NCBI GenBank assembly: GCA_903874975.1
Contig: CAIQUL010000332.1
Span: forward strand, 1-43,977
Source: an uncultured Chthoniobacter sp.
Lineage (GTDB): Bacteria > Verrucomicrobiota > Verrucomicrobiia > Chthoniobacterales > Chthoniobacteraceae
DNA length: 43,977 bases
Reading direction: 5' to 3'
The notes below the pieces were generated by a model, which had not been told where the DNA came from, did not search any database, and saw only the letters and a program-made list of their open reading frames with translations. Positions 1 to 8,535 of the stretch are shown here, piece after piece. Every line of letters begins with the position of its first letter. Within the stretch, counting starts at the first letter, position 1. The position numbers and the translations under genes were made by a program.

Positions 1-3000
1 GAGACCAAGCTCACCGCCGCGTGGGCCGCGCTGCACCCGCCGCTGCGCGAGGCGCCCGCGAACCACGAAGCCGCGGACCTCGTGCTGCTCGGGCGCCTGC
101 TCAGCCTGGCCCACAGCGGCGAGGCGCGCCCGATGCGGACGCTGCTCGAACTCGCCACCGCCCAGCCCGCCGCTCCCGCCGCGCGCAATCTCGTGCGGCT
201 GGCGCACGAAGGCGCGGGCCGCGTGAACGTGCGCACGCATCTCGCGCTCGATGCTTACCGGCTGAACGTCTCGGCGGAGGAAATCGATGTCGTCGCGGAA
301 CTGTGCCTCGTAATGAGTGGCGAGCAGGCGCGCATCGCGGCGCTGGTCGCGGGCGCGCAGACGGCGGAGGAGTGGGCGAAAGTGACGACGCGGCTGCGCA
401 CGGTGCTGAGCGTGGGGCAGAACGTGGACAACGTGCTGGACGCGCTGAAAAGTCACGACGGCCCCGCGGCGACTCTGGCCCAGCGGATGCAGATCGCCTT
501 TGCCCGCGAGGGCGAAAAAATGGGGCGCGAACTCGACGCCGGGGCGGGGACTCCGAAGTTCAAAAACGCGCTTGCCGCTTTCACGAAAGGCACGGCGGGC
601 AAGGCGGCCGAGGCCTTTGCCATCAAGCAGCAGCTCGCCGGGCAGGTCGTCGCGACGACGCTCAAAAAAGTGGGCGGGCGCCCTTTGTCCGTCCGCAAAG
701 TTCCGCCGGTGAATCTCGCGGAGACGGTGGCGGGGACGCACGCCAGCCTGGTCGAGCAGGTGGACACGGCGTGGGCGGGCGTGGAGCAGTTGCTGGCCGC
801 GCAGGCGGCGGTGGCAAAGGTGGAAAAACTCACGCCCGCGGAGCGCGCGGCGCTGACGAAGCTGGGCAAGCTGACCGGCGAACAAAGCACGGCGCAACTC
901 GAGGCGCAGTGGGCGGCGCAGGGCGAGATTTTCCAGGCGCGCGGTGATTTCGAGGAAAGCCGCGCGGGGGCGGACAACGCGTTCGTCGGCGATCTGCGGC
1001 GGGCCACCGTGGCGCTGCAAAATGTGCAGACGCTGGCGCGCGGCGATGGCGCGGAGAAGACCGCGGAGCGCCTCGCGGTGCTCGGGCAGAGCCTGCGGGT
1101 TTTGGAAAGCGGTCACAGTTTGCAGGAGATCATCGAGGGGCTCGGGGCGCTGAGCGCACTGGAGCGGTGGGCGCTGCGCGCTCCGCAGGCACGGACCGTG
1201 GCGGTGCGCGATTGGGCATGGCTGTCCACGCGCTTGCAGATGGTGCCGGGGGAGTTTCGCGGACTGGGGCTGAAGGATGACGAAACGCGCGCGGCGCTCG
1301 ACGCGGCGGCGGCGGCGGTCGAGGCGATTTCCGGTGGTCCGGCGGCGCTCGCGGCGACCGCGGAGATGGGCGTGCGCCGCCAGCTGGATCGTCCGCCGGC
1401 GAGCGTGCGCAGCGAGGTGGACATGGTGGCGGGCAGCGGGCGGGCAGCGCTCGCGCTTTTGGGCAAAGCGATGGCGCTCGCGCGGAGCAATCTCAACACC
1501 CTCACGCCGCCGATCAGCGAACTCGCGCTCGCTTTGGCGAAGGAGGAAGCCGTGCTCAAAGTGGTGACGGTCGCGCACACGGCGAAAGCCGGCGCGGCCC
1601 AACCGGCGGAGAACAAGGCGGAGGCGCAACCGCAGCTTGCGCGGCAGCAGGGGATCAATCTGCGGATCGAGACGCTGAAGGATTTGATCCGCGCCGATGC
1701 GAATGAGCGGAGCGTTTTGCCAAAGGATCAGCGTGAGCGGATGCGCGATGCCGATGACGCGGTGCTCTCGCTCAAAGACCCGCCGCCCGCCGCGGCGCAG
1801 GCGCTGCTCGCTGCGACGCAGAGCCCCGAGGCCGCGCGGCAGAAATCCGATCTCGAACGCGCGACCGGGCACGAGCAAAAGATCGTGGACGCGCTGCACC
1901 GGATCGCCGGGCACTACGCGGCGCTGGCCGAGGGGAAGGATGTCGCGGGGACCCGCGCGGAGCTGCGGAAGGAGGAAGGGGACCGCCAGCAGGATCTCGA
2001 CGCGCAATCCGACAAGGCCGAAAAGTTGGCGGAGATGGCGGAGAAAAGCGCGGCGGATTTGCTCAAGGAACTGGAAGGGAAGCTGGCCGAAAACCCGGAG
2101 ATGCAGAAGGAGCTGAACGCAATCTCGAAGGACACGCTGGCCAACGCCAAGGACAAGCTCGACGCCGCGGCGAAGACCGAGGCGGAGGTGGCGAAAAAAG
2201 TGAACGAGCAGGCCGCGAAGGACAACGCGGCGCAGCGCCAGCTCTCGACCCTCGAAGCTGCGCGGCTCGCCGCTTCGCTCGCGCGGGAGACGCTGACCGC
2301 CGCGGAAAATGCCACGCAGTCCGCCGAGGCGGCAGCGAACAAACCGGCGCACGACCGGGCGAAGCTCGCGCAGGAAAAGGCGGCGGCGACCGTGCTGGCG
2401 GCGGACGCGACGGTGGAGGCCGCGCAGAAATTGGAGAGCGCGCAAAACGTCGCGGAGATCGTGGCGGAGGCGAAGGTCGTGCAGGACAGGGCGGGGAAAA
2501 TCATTCCGCAGGCGCAGGGCGCGAAGTCGCAGGCGGAACAGTCGGCGGCGGGGGCCAAGCGCGAGGTGCAAAAGCCGGGATCGCAGCCGGCGGCGAATCA
2601 ACCGGCGCTGGAGCAAGCCACGCTGGCGGGGCAAAAGGGGCAGGCCACCGTGGACGCGGCGAAGGAGGTGATCGCCGCCGCGAAAGAGGCGGCGGAGCAG
2701 GCGCAGGCGATTGCGAAAAATCCCGACGGCGCGCCGCAGAATCCGAAGCTGGCGACGGCCGCTTTGGAGCAAAAGCCGGTGGAGCAACTGGCGAAGGAAG
2801 CCTCCACTGAAGTGGATCGCGCGGCCCGCCACGAGGAGCGGCTGGAGAATCGCGAGGCCGGGGAGAAACTGGCGCAGCTCGCGGCGAAGATTGACGACAC
2901 CGCGAAGAATGACGTGCCCGCGGCGGATCAGGCGGTGAAGAAAGCGGAGAACGCCGCGGCGGCCCGGGAGCCGGTGCAGAAGGCCGCCGACAAATTGGCG

Positions 3001-3723
3001 AAGAACGCCGAGGAATTGAACCAGGCCACGCAACCGCAGAGTTCGCCATCGCCGAAGGACCACCCGCCGCAGCCCGGAGAGCCCAAGAGCGGAGAGTCGA
3101 AAGACGGTGCAGCGAAAAGCGGCGAGCCCAAGGATGGGGCGCCGAAGGACGACGAAGGCAAGGGCGGTCCGCCAAAGGAAGGTGCCGGCAGCCCGCCCAA
3201 GCCCGGCGCGGGCGGTCCTCCGAAACCCGGAGCCGGCGGTCCACCGAAGCCCGGCGAACCCGGCGCTCCACCCGCCGCCACGCCGGCCGAACAGGTCGCG
3301 CTCGCCCGTTTGCTCGATCTGCTCGACTCGCAGTTGAACGCCCCGGCCGCCGCCCAACTCGCGCCCTCCCCCCAACCTTCGCCACCCGGCGCACCCGGCG
3401 CACCCAGCCCCGCCGGCGCGATGGCTCAGGCCACGATGGCTGCGATGCGCCAAGGCAGCCTCCCCATGCCGGTCCCAAACTTCACCGGCAGGCCCGCCCC
3501 GAGCCAGTTGGCCGAATCCAAAGGCGGTGCCGGCTCCCCCATGCCCATGCCCGCGGGCCAACTGCCCAGCTTGACCGAGCTGAAGCGCGGCGACTGGGGC
3601 AGGCTCCCGCCGAAAATGGCGGAAGAAATTAACAAAGGACTTTCCGAAACCATTCCCGGGGAATACCGCGAAGCTGTCGAAACCTACTACCGCGTCATTG
3701 CGGAGAAATCCAAGAAGCCATGA
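1..3723 (+). CDS. Large Ala-rich coiled-coil protein, 5' end outside window
   Basis: The frame is open from the first base, so the gene begins upstream; the first ATG in view (82) is probably internal. About 1,240 residues are visible. Most are long Ala/Glu/Lys/Gln helical stretches typical of coiled coil (strongest at about 1900-3050). They are followed by a Pro/Gly/Lys low-complexity tract (3050-3290) with PPKPGAGG-type repeats and a Pro/Ala-rich linker. The last ~45 residues hold a short folded segment with a GDWGRLPP core and a PGEYREAVETYYR tail. I know this tail from the C-termini of very large membrane-anchored proteins encoded in MoxR/DUF58/VWA (Bat-like) clusters of PVC bacteria. That cluster assignment is inference, since the upstream genes are not visible. 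The stop overlaps the next start in ATGA, so translation is coupled. Function unknown; a structural or scaffolding role is plausible. Confidence 0.8.
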   Translation, partial: ETKLTAAWAALHPPLREAPANHEAADLVLLGRLLSLAHSGEARPMRTLLELATAQPAAPAARNLVRLAHEGAGRVNVRTHLALDAYRLNVSAEEIDVVAELCLVMSGEQARIAALVAGAQTAEEWAKVTTRLRTVLSVGQNVDNVLDALKSHDGPAATLAQRMQIAFAREGEKMGRELDAGAGTPKFKNALAAFTKGTAGKAAEAFAIKQQLAGQVVATTLKKVGGRPLSVRKVPPVNLAETVAGTHASLVEQVDTAWAGVEQLLAAQAAVAKVEKLTPAERAALTKLGKLTGEQSTAQLEAQWAAQGEIFQARGDFEESRAGADNAFVGDLRRATVALQNVQTLARGDGAEKTAERLAVLGQSLRVLESGHSLQEIIEGLGALSALERWALRAPQARTVAVRDWAWLSTRLQMVPGEFRGLGLKDDETRAALDAAAAAVEAISGGPAALAATAEMGVRRQLDRPPASVRSEVDMVAGSGRAALALLGKAMALARSNLNTLTPPISELALALAKEEAVLKVVTVAHTAKAGAAQPAENKAEAQPQLARQQGINLRIETLKDLIRADANERSVLPKDQRERMRDADDAVLSLKDPPPAAAQALLAATQSPEAARQKSDLERATGHEQKIVDALHRIAGHYAALAEGKDVAGTRAELRKEEGDRQQDLDAQSDKAEKLAEMAEKSAADLLKELEGKLAENPEMQKELNAISKDTLANAKDKLDAAAKTEAEVAKKVNEQAAKDNAAQRQLSTLEAARLAASLARETLTAAENATQSAEAAANKPAHDRAKLAQEKAAATVLAADATVEAAQKLESAQNVAEIVAEAKVVQDRAGKIIPQAQGAKSQAEQSAAGAKREVQKPGSQPAANQPALEQATLAGQKGQATVDAAKEVIAAAKEAAEQAQAIAKNPDGAPQNPKLATAALEQKPVEQLAKEASTEVDRAARHEERLENREAGEKLAQLAAKIDDTAKNDVPAADQAVKKAENAAAAREPVQKAADKLAKNAEELNQATQPQSSPSPKDHPPQPGEPKSGESKDGAAKSGEPKDGAPKDDEGKGGPPKEGAGSPPKPGAGGPPKPGAGGPPKPGEPGAPPAATPAEQVALARLLDLLDSQLNAPAAAQLAPSPQPSPPGAPGAPSPAGAMAQATMAAMRQGSLPMPVPNFTGRPAPSQLAESKGGAGSPMPMPAGQLPSLTELKRGDWGRLPPKMAEEINKGLSETIPGEYREAVETYYRVIAEKSKKP

Positions 3724-4799
3724 ACCCCACCTCACGCCGCGCGCTTTCCCTCAGAAACACCGGGCATGCACTCTGCACCCTCACCCTGAGTCTCAGCCTC
3801 GTGACCGCCACCGCACCCGCGCGCGCGGCGGAGAGCAATCCCAAGGTCGATGCCTCCCTGAAATCCGCGACTGGCTTTATCCTGAGCCAGGTGAAGCCCA
3901 ACGGTGAGTTTGGCCAGCAGTATCCCGTGACCATGACGTCGCTTTCCATCCTCTCCCTAGCCGCCTGCGGGCACCAGCCCACAGACCCATCGCCCGAGGG
4001 TCAGGCCATGCGCAAAGGACTCGATTTCGTCCTGCTCGCCGAGAACCAGACCAAGGACGGTTATTTCGGCAAAGCGCCCAATGACGGTGGCCGCATGTAT
4101 GCCCACGGCATCATCACCCTCATGCTCGCCGAGATGGTCGGCATGGGTGTGAACGACAAACAGGACGCGCTCATCCGCGAGCGGCTCAAGCTCGGCATCA
4201 AGCTGATCCTGCGCGCGCAAGCCATGCGCAAAGACCCGCTGAACACCGGCGGCTGGCATTACGAGCCCGACATGGCGACCGCGGATATGTCCGTCACCTG
4301 CTGGCAGGTCATGGCATTGCGCGCCGCGCAAAACGCCGGCCTGGACGTGCCCAAGGAAGCCATCGACAAGGCCGTGGATTACATCAAGCGCTTGTATATG
4401 GCCGTGCCCAACTCGAACCCACCCGCCGGTGGCTTCGGTTACTCCGCGCCCGCCACCACCACCTCCACGACCGCCGAGGGCCTGCTCGCCATCCAGGTCT
4501 GCGGCCGCTACGAGGACAAGGAAACGGTCAGCGCCGGCAACCACCTATTGAAAGAGGACATCAACAAGGCATCGCACCTCTTCTACACCCTCTACTACTA
4601 CGCGCAGGGCATGTATCAGCGCGGCGGAAAATTCGCCGAGGCCTCCAAGCGCATCGTCCCCGAAATCCTCATCCCAAAACAAAAGCCCGACGGCTCCTTT
4701 GAAGGCCAAGACGAAGGCGGCGGCAAAGTCTATACCGCCTCCATGGCCGTCCTCGCCCTCGCGGTGAAGAACCACTTCCTACCCATCTACCAGCGGTAG
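3720..4799 (+). CDS. Secreted prenyltransferase/squalene-oxidase-repeat protein
   Basis: The 359-residue product starts with a Sec signal (hydrophobic LCTLTLSLSLVTATAP, cleavage near ARA-AES at about residue 36). The rest is made of alpha/alpha-toroid repeats of the terpene cyclase/prenyltransferase superfamily. Recurring QxxDGxFG- or GGWxY-like turns are followed by helices: DGYFGKAP near residue 117, GGWHYEP near 177, GGFGYSAP near 239, DGSFEGQD near 325. I see no DxDD motif of squalene-hopene cyclases, so a true cyclase is unlikely. A protein- or glycan-binding toroid in the periplasm fits better. The ATG overlaps the stop of the upstream coiled-coil gene by four bases, so the two are cotranslated. 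Homologues often close the MoxR/VWA clusters of PVC bacteria (family knowledge). The biochemical role is unknown. Confidence 0.85.
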   Translation: MNPTSRRALSLRNTGHALCTLTLSLSLVTATAPARAAESNPKVDASLKSATGFILSQVKPNGEFGQQYPVTMTSLSILSLAACGHQPTDPSPEGQAMRKGLDFVLLAENQTKDGYFGKAPNDGGRMYAHGIITLMLAEMVGMGVNDKQDALIRERLKLGIKLILRAQAMRKDPLNTGGWHYEPDMATADMSVTCWQVMALRAAQNAGLDVPKEAIDKAVDYIKRLYMAVPNSNPPAGGFGYSAPATTTSTTAEGLLAIQVCGRYEDKETVSAGNHLLKEDINKASHLFYTLYYYAQGMYQRGGKFAEASKRIVPEILIPKQKPDGSFEGQDEGGGKVYTASMAVLALAVKNHFLPIYQR

Positions 4800-4844
4800 G
4801 CGGGCGGTCTCTTCAGCGCGGAGCGGGGGCGGAGAGAATGTCGC

Positions 4845-4860
4845 TTGGACTTCAGTCCAA
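4845..4860. repeat. Short palindrome between convergent genes
   Basis: A perfect 7-bp stem (TTGGACT/AGTCCAA) closes a 2-nt loop in the 140-bp gap between the convergent toroid gene and the DUF3820 gene. There is no T-tract, so it is not a classical terminator, although its position suits one. The rest of 4800-4939 shows no gene. Confidence 0.4.
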
Positions 4861-4939
4861 AATGGGTGGGCGCTTTGGTCTAGCGTCCCAGCGGCTTTGC
4901 TCTCCCGCTCATGGTTGCCGGCCATCCTATGGCAGCCCG

Positions 4940-5257
4940 CTATTCAAAGTGGATATTGCCCTGGCGCTTCGGCGGGCGCAGCACGGTGCGGCCTCCGGCG
5001 CGGCGGCGGAGTGGGTCAAAGATTTCGTCGAGCCCGTCCACTTTCATCTGGTGGACCATGCGGAGCAGCTCGCCGAGCCGGCCTTGGGGAAAGCAGTCTT
5101 TGCGCGCGAACCACGCGAGATACTCCACGGGCAGATCGTAGAGCGGCACGCCGCGCGGCGGAAAATGTGCGGGGCCGAACTTCCCGAACGGCATCCGCGT
5201 CCTCGCGAGATCCGCGAGATCGGCGACCATGAAATCGCGCAGCCGCTCTTCGTCCAT
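4940..5257 (-). CDS. DUF3820 family protein
   Basis: The 105-residue protein contains the family signature in order: MPFGKFG (about 22-28), PPRGVPLYDLPVEYLAWFAR (about 33-52) and a helical KDCFPQGRLGELLRMVHQMKVDGL segment. DUF3820 proteins are small cytoplasmic proteins of uncertain role; some members are annotated as putative quorum-sensing-regulated virulence factors, a label I would not transfer here. The gene starts 6 bp downstream of the DUF1080 stop on the same strand, so the two are probably cotranscribed. Length is slightly above the usual ~70-100 residues because of a short basic C-terminal tail. Confidence 0.8.
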   Translation of the reverse strand: MDEERLRDFMVADLADLARTRMPFGKFGPAHFPPRGVPLYDLPVEYLAWFARKDCFPQGRLGELLRMVHQMKVDGLDEIFDPLRRRAGGRTVLRPPKRQGNIHFE

Positions 5258-5263
5258 CGCACG

Positions 5264-5980
5264 TTACTTTGCGGCCGGGACGCGGACCTTCAGATTGCGG
5301 AAAGCGACCTCGTCGCCGTGATCCTGCAGCAGGAACGGCGACTTTGTCTTCACGCCGAAGTTTGGCTCCCGCCGGTATTTGCTCTTGGCGATGCGCGCCG
5401 TCAGGTCGTCGCTCCCCATGTCGAACTCCACGATCTTCACGCCGTTGAGCCATTGCTCGACATGCGCGCCCTGCACGAGCAGCCGGCTCTGGTTCCATTC
5501 GCCCACGGGCTTCACCTTGCGCTCGGCGGCGGGCTCGATGAGATCGTAAAGCGCGGCTGTCTGATGGCTCCGTCCGCCACGCTTGCCGTCGGGATGGTTC
5601 TCGTCGTCGATGAGCTGATATTCAAAGCCGATGTTTCTCTCCGGGGTGGGTAGGTTGTATTTCACCCCGCTGTTGCCCACCGCGCCGATCTTCCACTCCC
5701 ATGTCAGCTCGAAATCCCCGAAGTGCTCGACGGTCACGATGTCGCCGCCGCGCGCTCCCTTGCCGAGAAAAATAGCCCCGTCCAGCACCGTCCAGCCTTT
5801 CGTGGGGATGCCGCTTTTCCCGATGGGCTGCCAGCCGGCGAGCGTCTTGCCGTCAAAGAGCAGCTTCCATCCGGCGGCGGTTTCGTCGGCGGTGAGGGTG
5901 TTGGTGTCCGCGCCCTGCGCAGCGAAAAGCGGGAGAAGCAGAGCGAGGCTGGCGGCGAGGAGGGTGGGGCGGATGAGCAT
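5264..5980 (-). CDS. DUF1080 (3-keto-disaccharide hydrolase-like) secreted protein
   Basis: The 238-residue product has a Sec signal (MLIRPTLLAASLALLLPLFAAQG, about 1-23). A jelly-roll domain follows with the DUF1080 marks: GWKLLFDGKTLAGWQ (about 37-51), the beta-sandwich segment around FELTWEWKIG and NSGVKYNLP, and a final DEVAFRNLKVR strand. DUF1080 proteins are concanavalin-like lectin/glucanase folds; some cleave 3-keto-glycosides after oxidation by Gfo/Idh dehydrogenases. They are greatly expanded in PVC bacteria. Substrate is not predictable. It lies directly upstream of the DUF3820 gene with a 6-bp gap. Length is normal for a single-domain member. Confidence 0.88.
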   Translation of the reverse strand: MLIRPTLLAASLALLLPLFAAQGADTNTLTADETAAGWKLLFDGKTLAGWQPIGKSGIPTKGWTVLDGAIFLGKGARGGDIVTVEHFGDFELTWEWKIGAVGNSGVKYNLPTPERNIGFEYQLIDDENHPDGKRGGRSHQTAALYDLIEPAAERKVKPVGEWNQSRLLVQGAHVEQWLNGVKIVEFDMGSDDLTARIAKSKYRREPNFGVKTKSPFLLQDHGDEVAFRNLKVRVPAAK

Positions 5981-6079
5981 GGAGGTTAGTGTTTTGGCGG
6001 TGAGCGAAGGCGGTGCAGTATTCGGTATTGAGAAAAGTAGAGGGACTTGAAAACTGCATACGGCATTCTGCGTCCGCCC

Positions 6080-6670
6080 TCACCACAGTCCCATCGCCAC
6101 CAGCCGGGCAAATGCCGCCAGCGTGTTCGCATCGCGGATTTCGCCGCTGGCGATCATCGCGCGGAACTCCTCGCGGGTGAACGCGCGGCACTCCGTGATA
6201 GCCTCCGCGCTGTCGTGCGCGTGACCGTGCGGGCTGGGCACGACGCCGCGGGCGAGCAGGAGGTGGCTGTGCTCATCGGTGAAACCGGCGCTCGGGAAAA
6301 AATGTCCGAGCGCGACCAGTTCGCCGTCGGGCGCGAGTTCATAGCCGCTTTCCTCGCGCAGCTCGCGCAAGCCCGTCGCCCGAATCGCGTCGGGCTCTGC
6401 GTTGTCGTCGATCTGCCCGGCGGGAAACTCCCAGATCGTCGCGCGAATCGGCACGCGTTCCTGGCGCACCAGCACGAGCTTTCCGTCCGGCGTCAGCGGC
6501 GCGATGACCACCGCGCCCTTGCGGTGCGTGACCGTCCAGGTGAACGGCTCCGCGCGCGTCGGCGAAGTCACGGTCGGGCGATGGACTTCGATGTAGGGAT
6601 TCGCAAAGAGCGTCTCGTCGGCGAGCGTGCGCCAGCCTGCGGAGTCGGCGATGAAATGATGAAAAGGCAT
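6080..6670 (-). CDS. Nudix hydrolase (ADP-ribose pyrophosphatase-like)
   Basis: The product is 196 residues. I chose the ATG at 6668-6670 (protein start MPFHHFIADS). An in-frame start 87 bp upstream would add a low-complexity leader unlike the family. The Nudix box is visible as WEFPAGQIDD followed by GLRELREESGY; the catalytic REL-EE-G core is intact. The spacing between the conserved AG-Glu part and REL is two to three residues longer than the consensus. The N-terminal strand region (TLFANPYIEVHRPTVTSP) and the internal VVIAPLTPDGKLVLVRQER match ADP-ribose pyrophosphatase-type members, which hydrolyse nucleoside diphosphate derivatives in the cytoplasm. Monocistronic or loosely linked to neighbours. 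Confidence 0.85.
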   Translation of the reverse strand: MPFHHFIADSAGWRTLADETLFANPYIEVHRPTVTSPTRAEPFTWTVTHRKGAVVIAPLTPDGKLVLVRQERVPIRATIWEFPAGQIDDNAEPDAIRATGLRELREESGYELAPDGELVALGHFFPSAGFTDEHSHLLLARGVVPSPHGHAHDSAEAITECRAFTREEFRAMIASGEIRDANTLAAFARLVAMGLW

Positions 6671-6787
6671 CGGTGGGGCGGCGGGCAAAGTAGGAGGCCC
6701 GGAGGATTCGCGCAATGCGCGGCTTTTCGTGGGTGCAACCTGGCCGGCAGGCGGCACCGCCGATGCCGTTGGTGAGGTTTCTATTTC

Positions 6788-6900
6788 AATGCAGAGACGC
6801 AGAGATCGCAGAGATTCCCGGGTGCTGAGTTTTCGACTCTCCGGACGGTGAACTCTCCCATTCCAACTCTGCGTCCTCCGCGCCTCTGCGGCTCTGCGTT
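6788..6900. repeat. Inverted GCAGAG-rich dispersed-type repeat
   Basis: The left arm (6788-6813) and the reverse complement of the right arm (about 6865-6900) share a pattern of GCAGAG units spaced by CG-containing trinucleotides (for example GCAGAGACGCAGAG). They match at about 16 of the first 18 positions. It fills most of the 298-bp gap between the DUF1501 and Nudix genes. Arrays of CTCTGCG/CGCAGAG units are dispersed in several PVC and cyanobacterial genomes (general knowledge). It may act as a 3' structure for the DUF1501 transcript. No gene is seen in this gap. Confidence 0.6.
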
Positions 6901-6968
6901 AAAAACAGCAAGCAACAGCATGTCCCGCTCAGGCCTGGACACGCTTGCCCAGCCTCCACACGCCCACC

Positions 6969-8381
6969 TCAGGCCACGATCTCGCGGATGACGTTCCCGT
7001 GCACATCGGTGAGCCGCAGGTCCCGGCCGCCCCAGCGGAAGGTGAGGCGTTCGTGGTCGATGCCGAGCTGGTGCAGGACGGTGGCCCAGAGGTCGTACAC
7101 GGTGCTGACGTTGGTGACGGCGCGGTAGCCGAATTCATCGGTGGCCCCGTAGGCGACGCCGCCTTTGATGCCACCGCCGGCGAGCCATGCGCTGAATCCG
7201 AAAGGATTGTGATCGCGACCGTTGCCGCCTTGCGAGAATGGCGTGCGCCCGAATTCTCCGGCGAAAACGATGAGCGTCTCATCGAGCAATCCGCGATCCT
7301 TGAGATCGCCCATGAGGGCAGCGATGGGGGCGTCCACCTGCGCGGCCATGGCTCCGTGGCCCCTGTGAATTTCGCCGTGCTGGTCCCATGGGTTTTCGGG
7401 ACCGCCCTCGCCGATGCCCACGCTGCAGCACGAGAGTTCGACAAAACGCACCCCGCGCTCGACGAGCCGGCGGGCCATCAGGCACTGGCGGGCATAATCA
7501 GCGTGGACCGCGTTCGGGCTATCCACGCCGTAGCGCTTCCTGGTGGTCGCGGATTCCGAAGTGATGTCGGTCAGCTCGGGCACTGCCTCCTGCATGAGGA
7601 AAGCAGTCTCCGCATTCGCGACCGAAGCCATGACGGCATCTTGGGCCGCGACGCGATCGGCGAAGCCACGGTCGAGTTTTCCGATGAGGTCCAAGGAGCG
7701 GCGCTGCTCAGCCTTCAGCATGGCGGGCGTGATGTCTGGCACGGCCTGGTTGTTCGAGAGGTTAAAGATGGAGCCTTGGTTGGTGGCGGGGAGGAAGGCA
7801 TTGCCGAACATGCTCACGCCTCCGACGGGGGTGACGGCCTTCTTTGACTGGAGCACGATGTAGCCGGGAAGGTTCGGGTTCATCGTCCCGCACCCATAAT
7901 TCACCCACGCTCCCGCGCTCGGATAACCGAGAAAGGGAAAGCCCGTGTGCAAGAAAAAGTTGCCCGTCGCGTGCTCGCTGAACTTCGCGTTCAACGAGCG
8001 GATGATCGCGAGGTCGTCGGCCCGCTCCGCGATCTTTGGAAACATGTTGGTCATCTCCAGGCCGGACTGCCCGTATTTCGCCATCTCCCACGGCGAGGCC
8101 ATGATGTTGCCGTTGTTGTCAAACTGGGTGCGCTCGATGGCGACCGGCATGGGCTGGCCGTGGCGCTGCTTGAGCATCGGCTTGGGGTCGAAGGAGTCCA
8201 CATGCGAGAAGCCGCCGGACATGAAGAGGAAGATCACCGACTTCGCGCGCGGCCTGTGGTGCAGCTTTGGCCGGGACGATGCCGCTTCGGCGGAATTGAT
8301 CAGGCTCGAAAGAGCATACGCGCTGACGCCGCGGGAGGTTAGTTTGAGGAATTCGCGGCGGCTGTGCGGGGTAATGGACAT
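6969..8381 (-). CDS. DUF1501 protein, Tat-exported, duplicate copy A
   Basis: The 470-residue product opens with a twin-arginine signal (SRREFLKLT at residues 7-15, followed by a hydrophobic stretch to about 33). DUF1501 hallmarks follow: [23 protein letters not shown], then [57 protein letters not shown] and [18 protein letters not shown]. The fold belongs to the alkaline phosphatase/sulfatase superfamily, but activity is undemonstrated and I make no claim of sulfatase action. It is near-identical in length and sequence to the gene immediately upstream (8536-9948), so this is a tandem duplication. Both probably belong to one transcript headed by the PSD1 gene. Expected location: periplasm or cell surface after Tat export. 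Confidence 0.92.
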   Translation of the reverse strand: MSITPHSRREFLKLTSRGVSAYALSSLINSAEAASSRPKLHHRPRAKSVIFLFMSGGFSHVDSFDPKPMLKQRHGQPMPVAIERTQFDNNGNIMASPWEMAKYGQSGLEMTNMFPKIAERADDLAIIRSLNAKFSEHATGNFFLHTGFPFLGYPSAGAWVNYGCGTMNPNLPGYIVLQSKKAVTPVGGVSMFGNAFLPATNQGSIFNLSNNQAVPDITPAMLKAEQRRSLDLIGKLDRGFADRVAAQDAVMASVANAETAFLMQEAVPELTDITSESATTRKRYGVDSPNAVHADYARQCLMARRLVERGVRFVELSCCSVGIGEGGPENPWDQHGEIHRGHGAMAAQVDAPIAALMGDLKDRGLLDETLIVFAGEFGRTPFSQGGNGRDHNPFGFSAWLAGGGIKGGVAYGATDEFGYRAVTNVSTVYDLWATVLHQLGIDHERLTFRWGGRDLRLTDVHGNVIREIVA

Positions 8382-8429
8382 GGATCAGCTAGCGGTTGTC
8401 GAAATACCTGGGGATACCCATTTCAGCAC

Positions 8430-8479
8430 CTTCTTTTCCTTCTTCTTCCGCGTTTCCTGATAAGGAGATGAAGAAGAAG
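8430..8479. repeat. Pyrimidine/purine imperfect hairpin, copy 1
   Basis: A pyrimidine-rich arm (8430-8447) pairs with a purine-rich arm (8462-8479) over 18 positions with two mismatches and a few G-T wobbles; the loop is 14 nt. It sits in the 154-bp gap between the duplicated DUF1501 genes. The flank resembles copy 3 at 30545-30600, including a shared CACCTTCTT entry. It could attenuate transcription or protect the 3' end between the two copies; this is inference. Confidence 0.5.
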
Positions 8480-8535
8480 TTACGGACATCGGATGCGAAG
8501 GGTATTTCAACAGACTCCTAACGAGTCGGCTCGCC

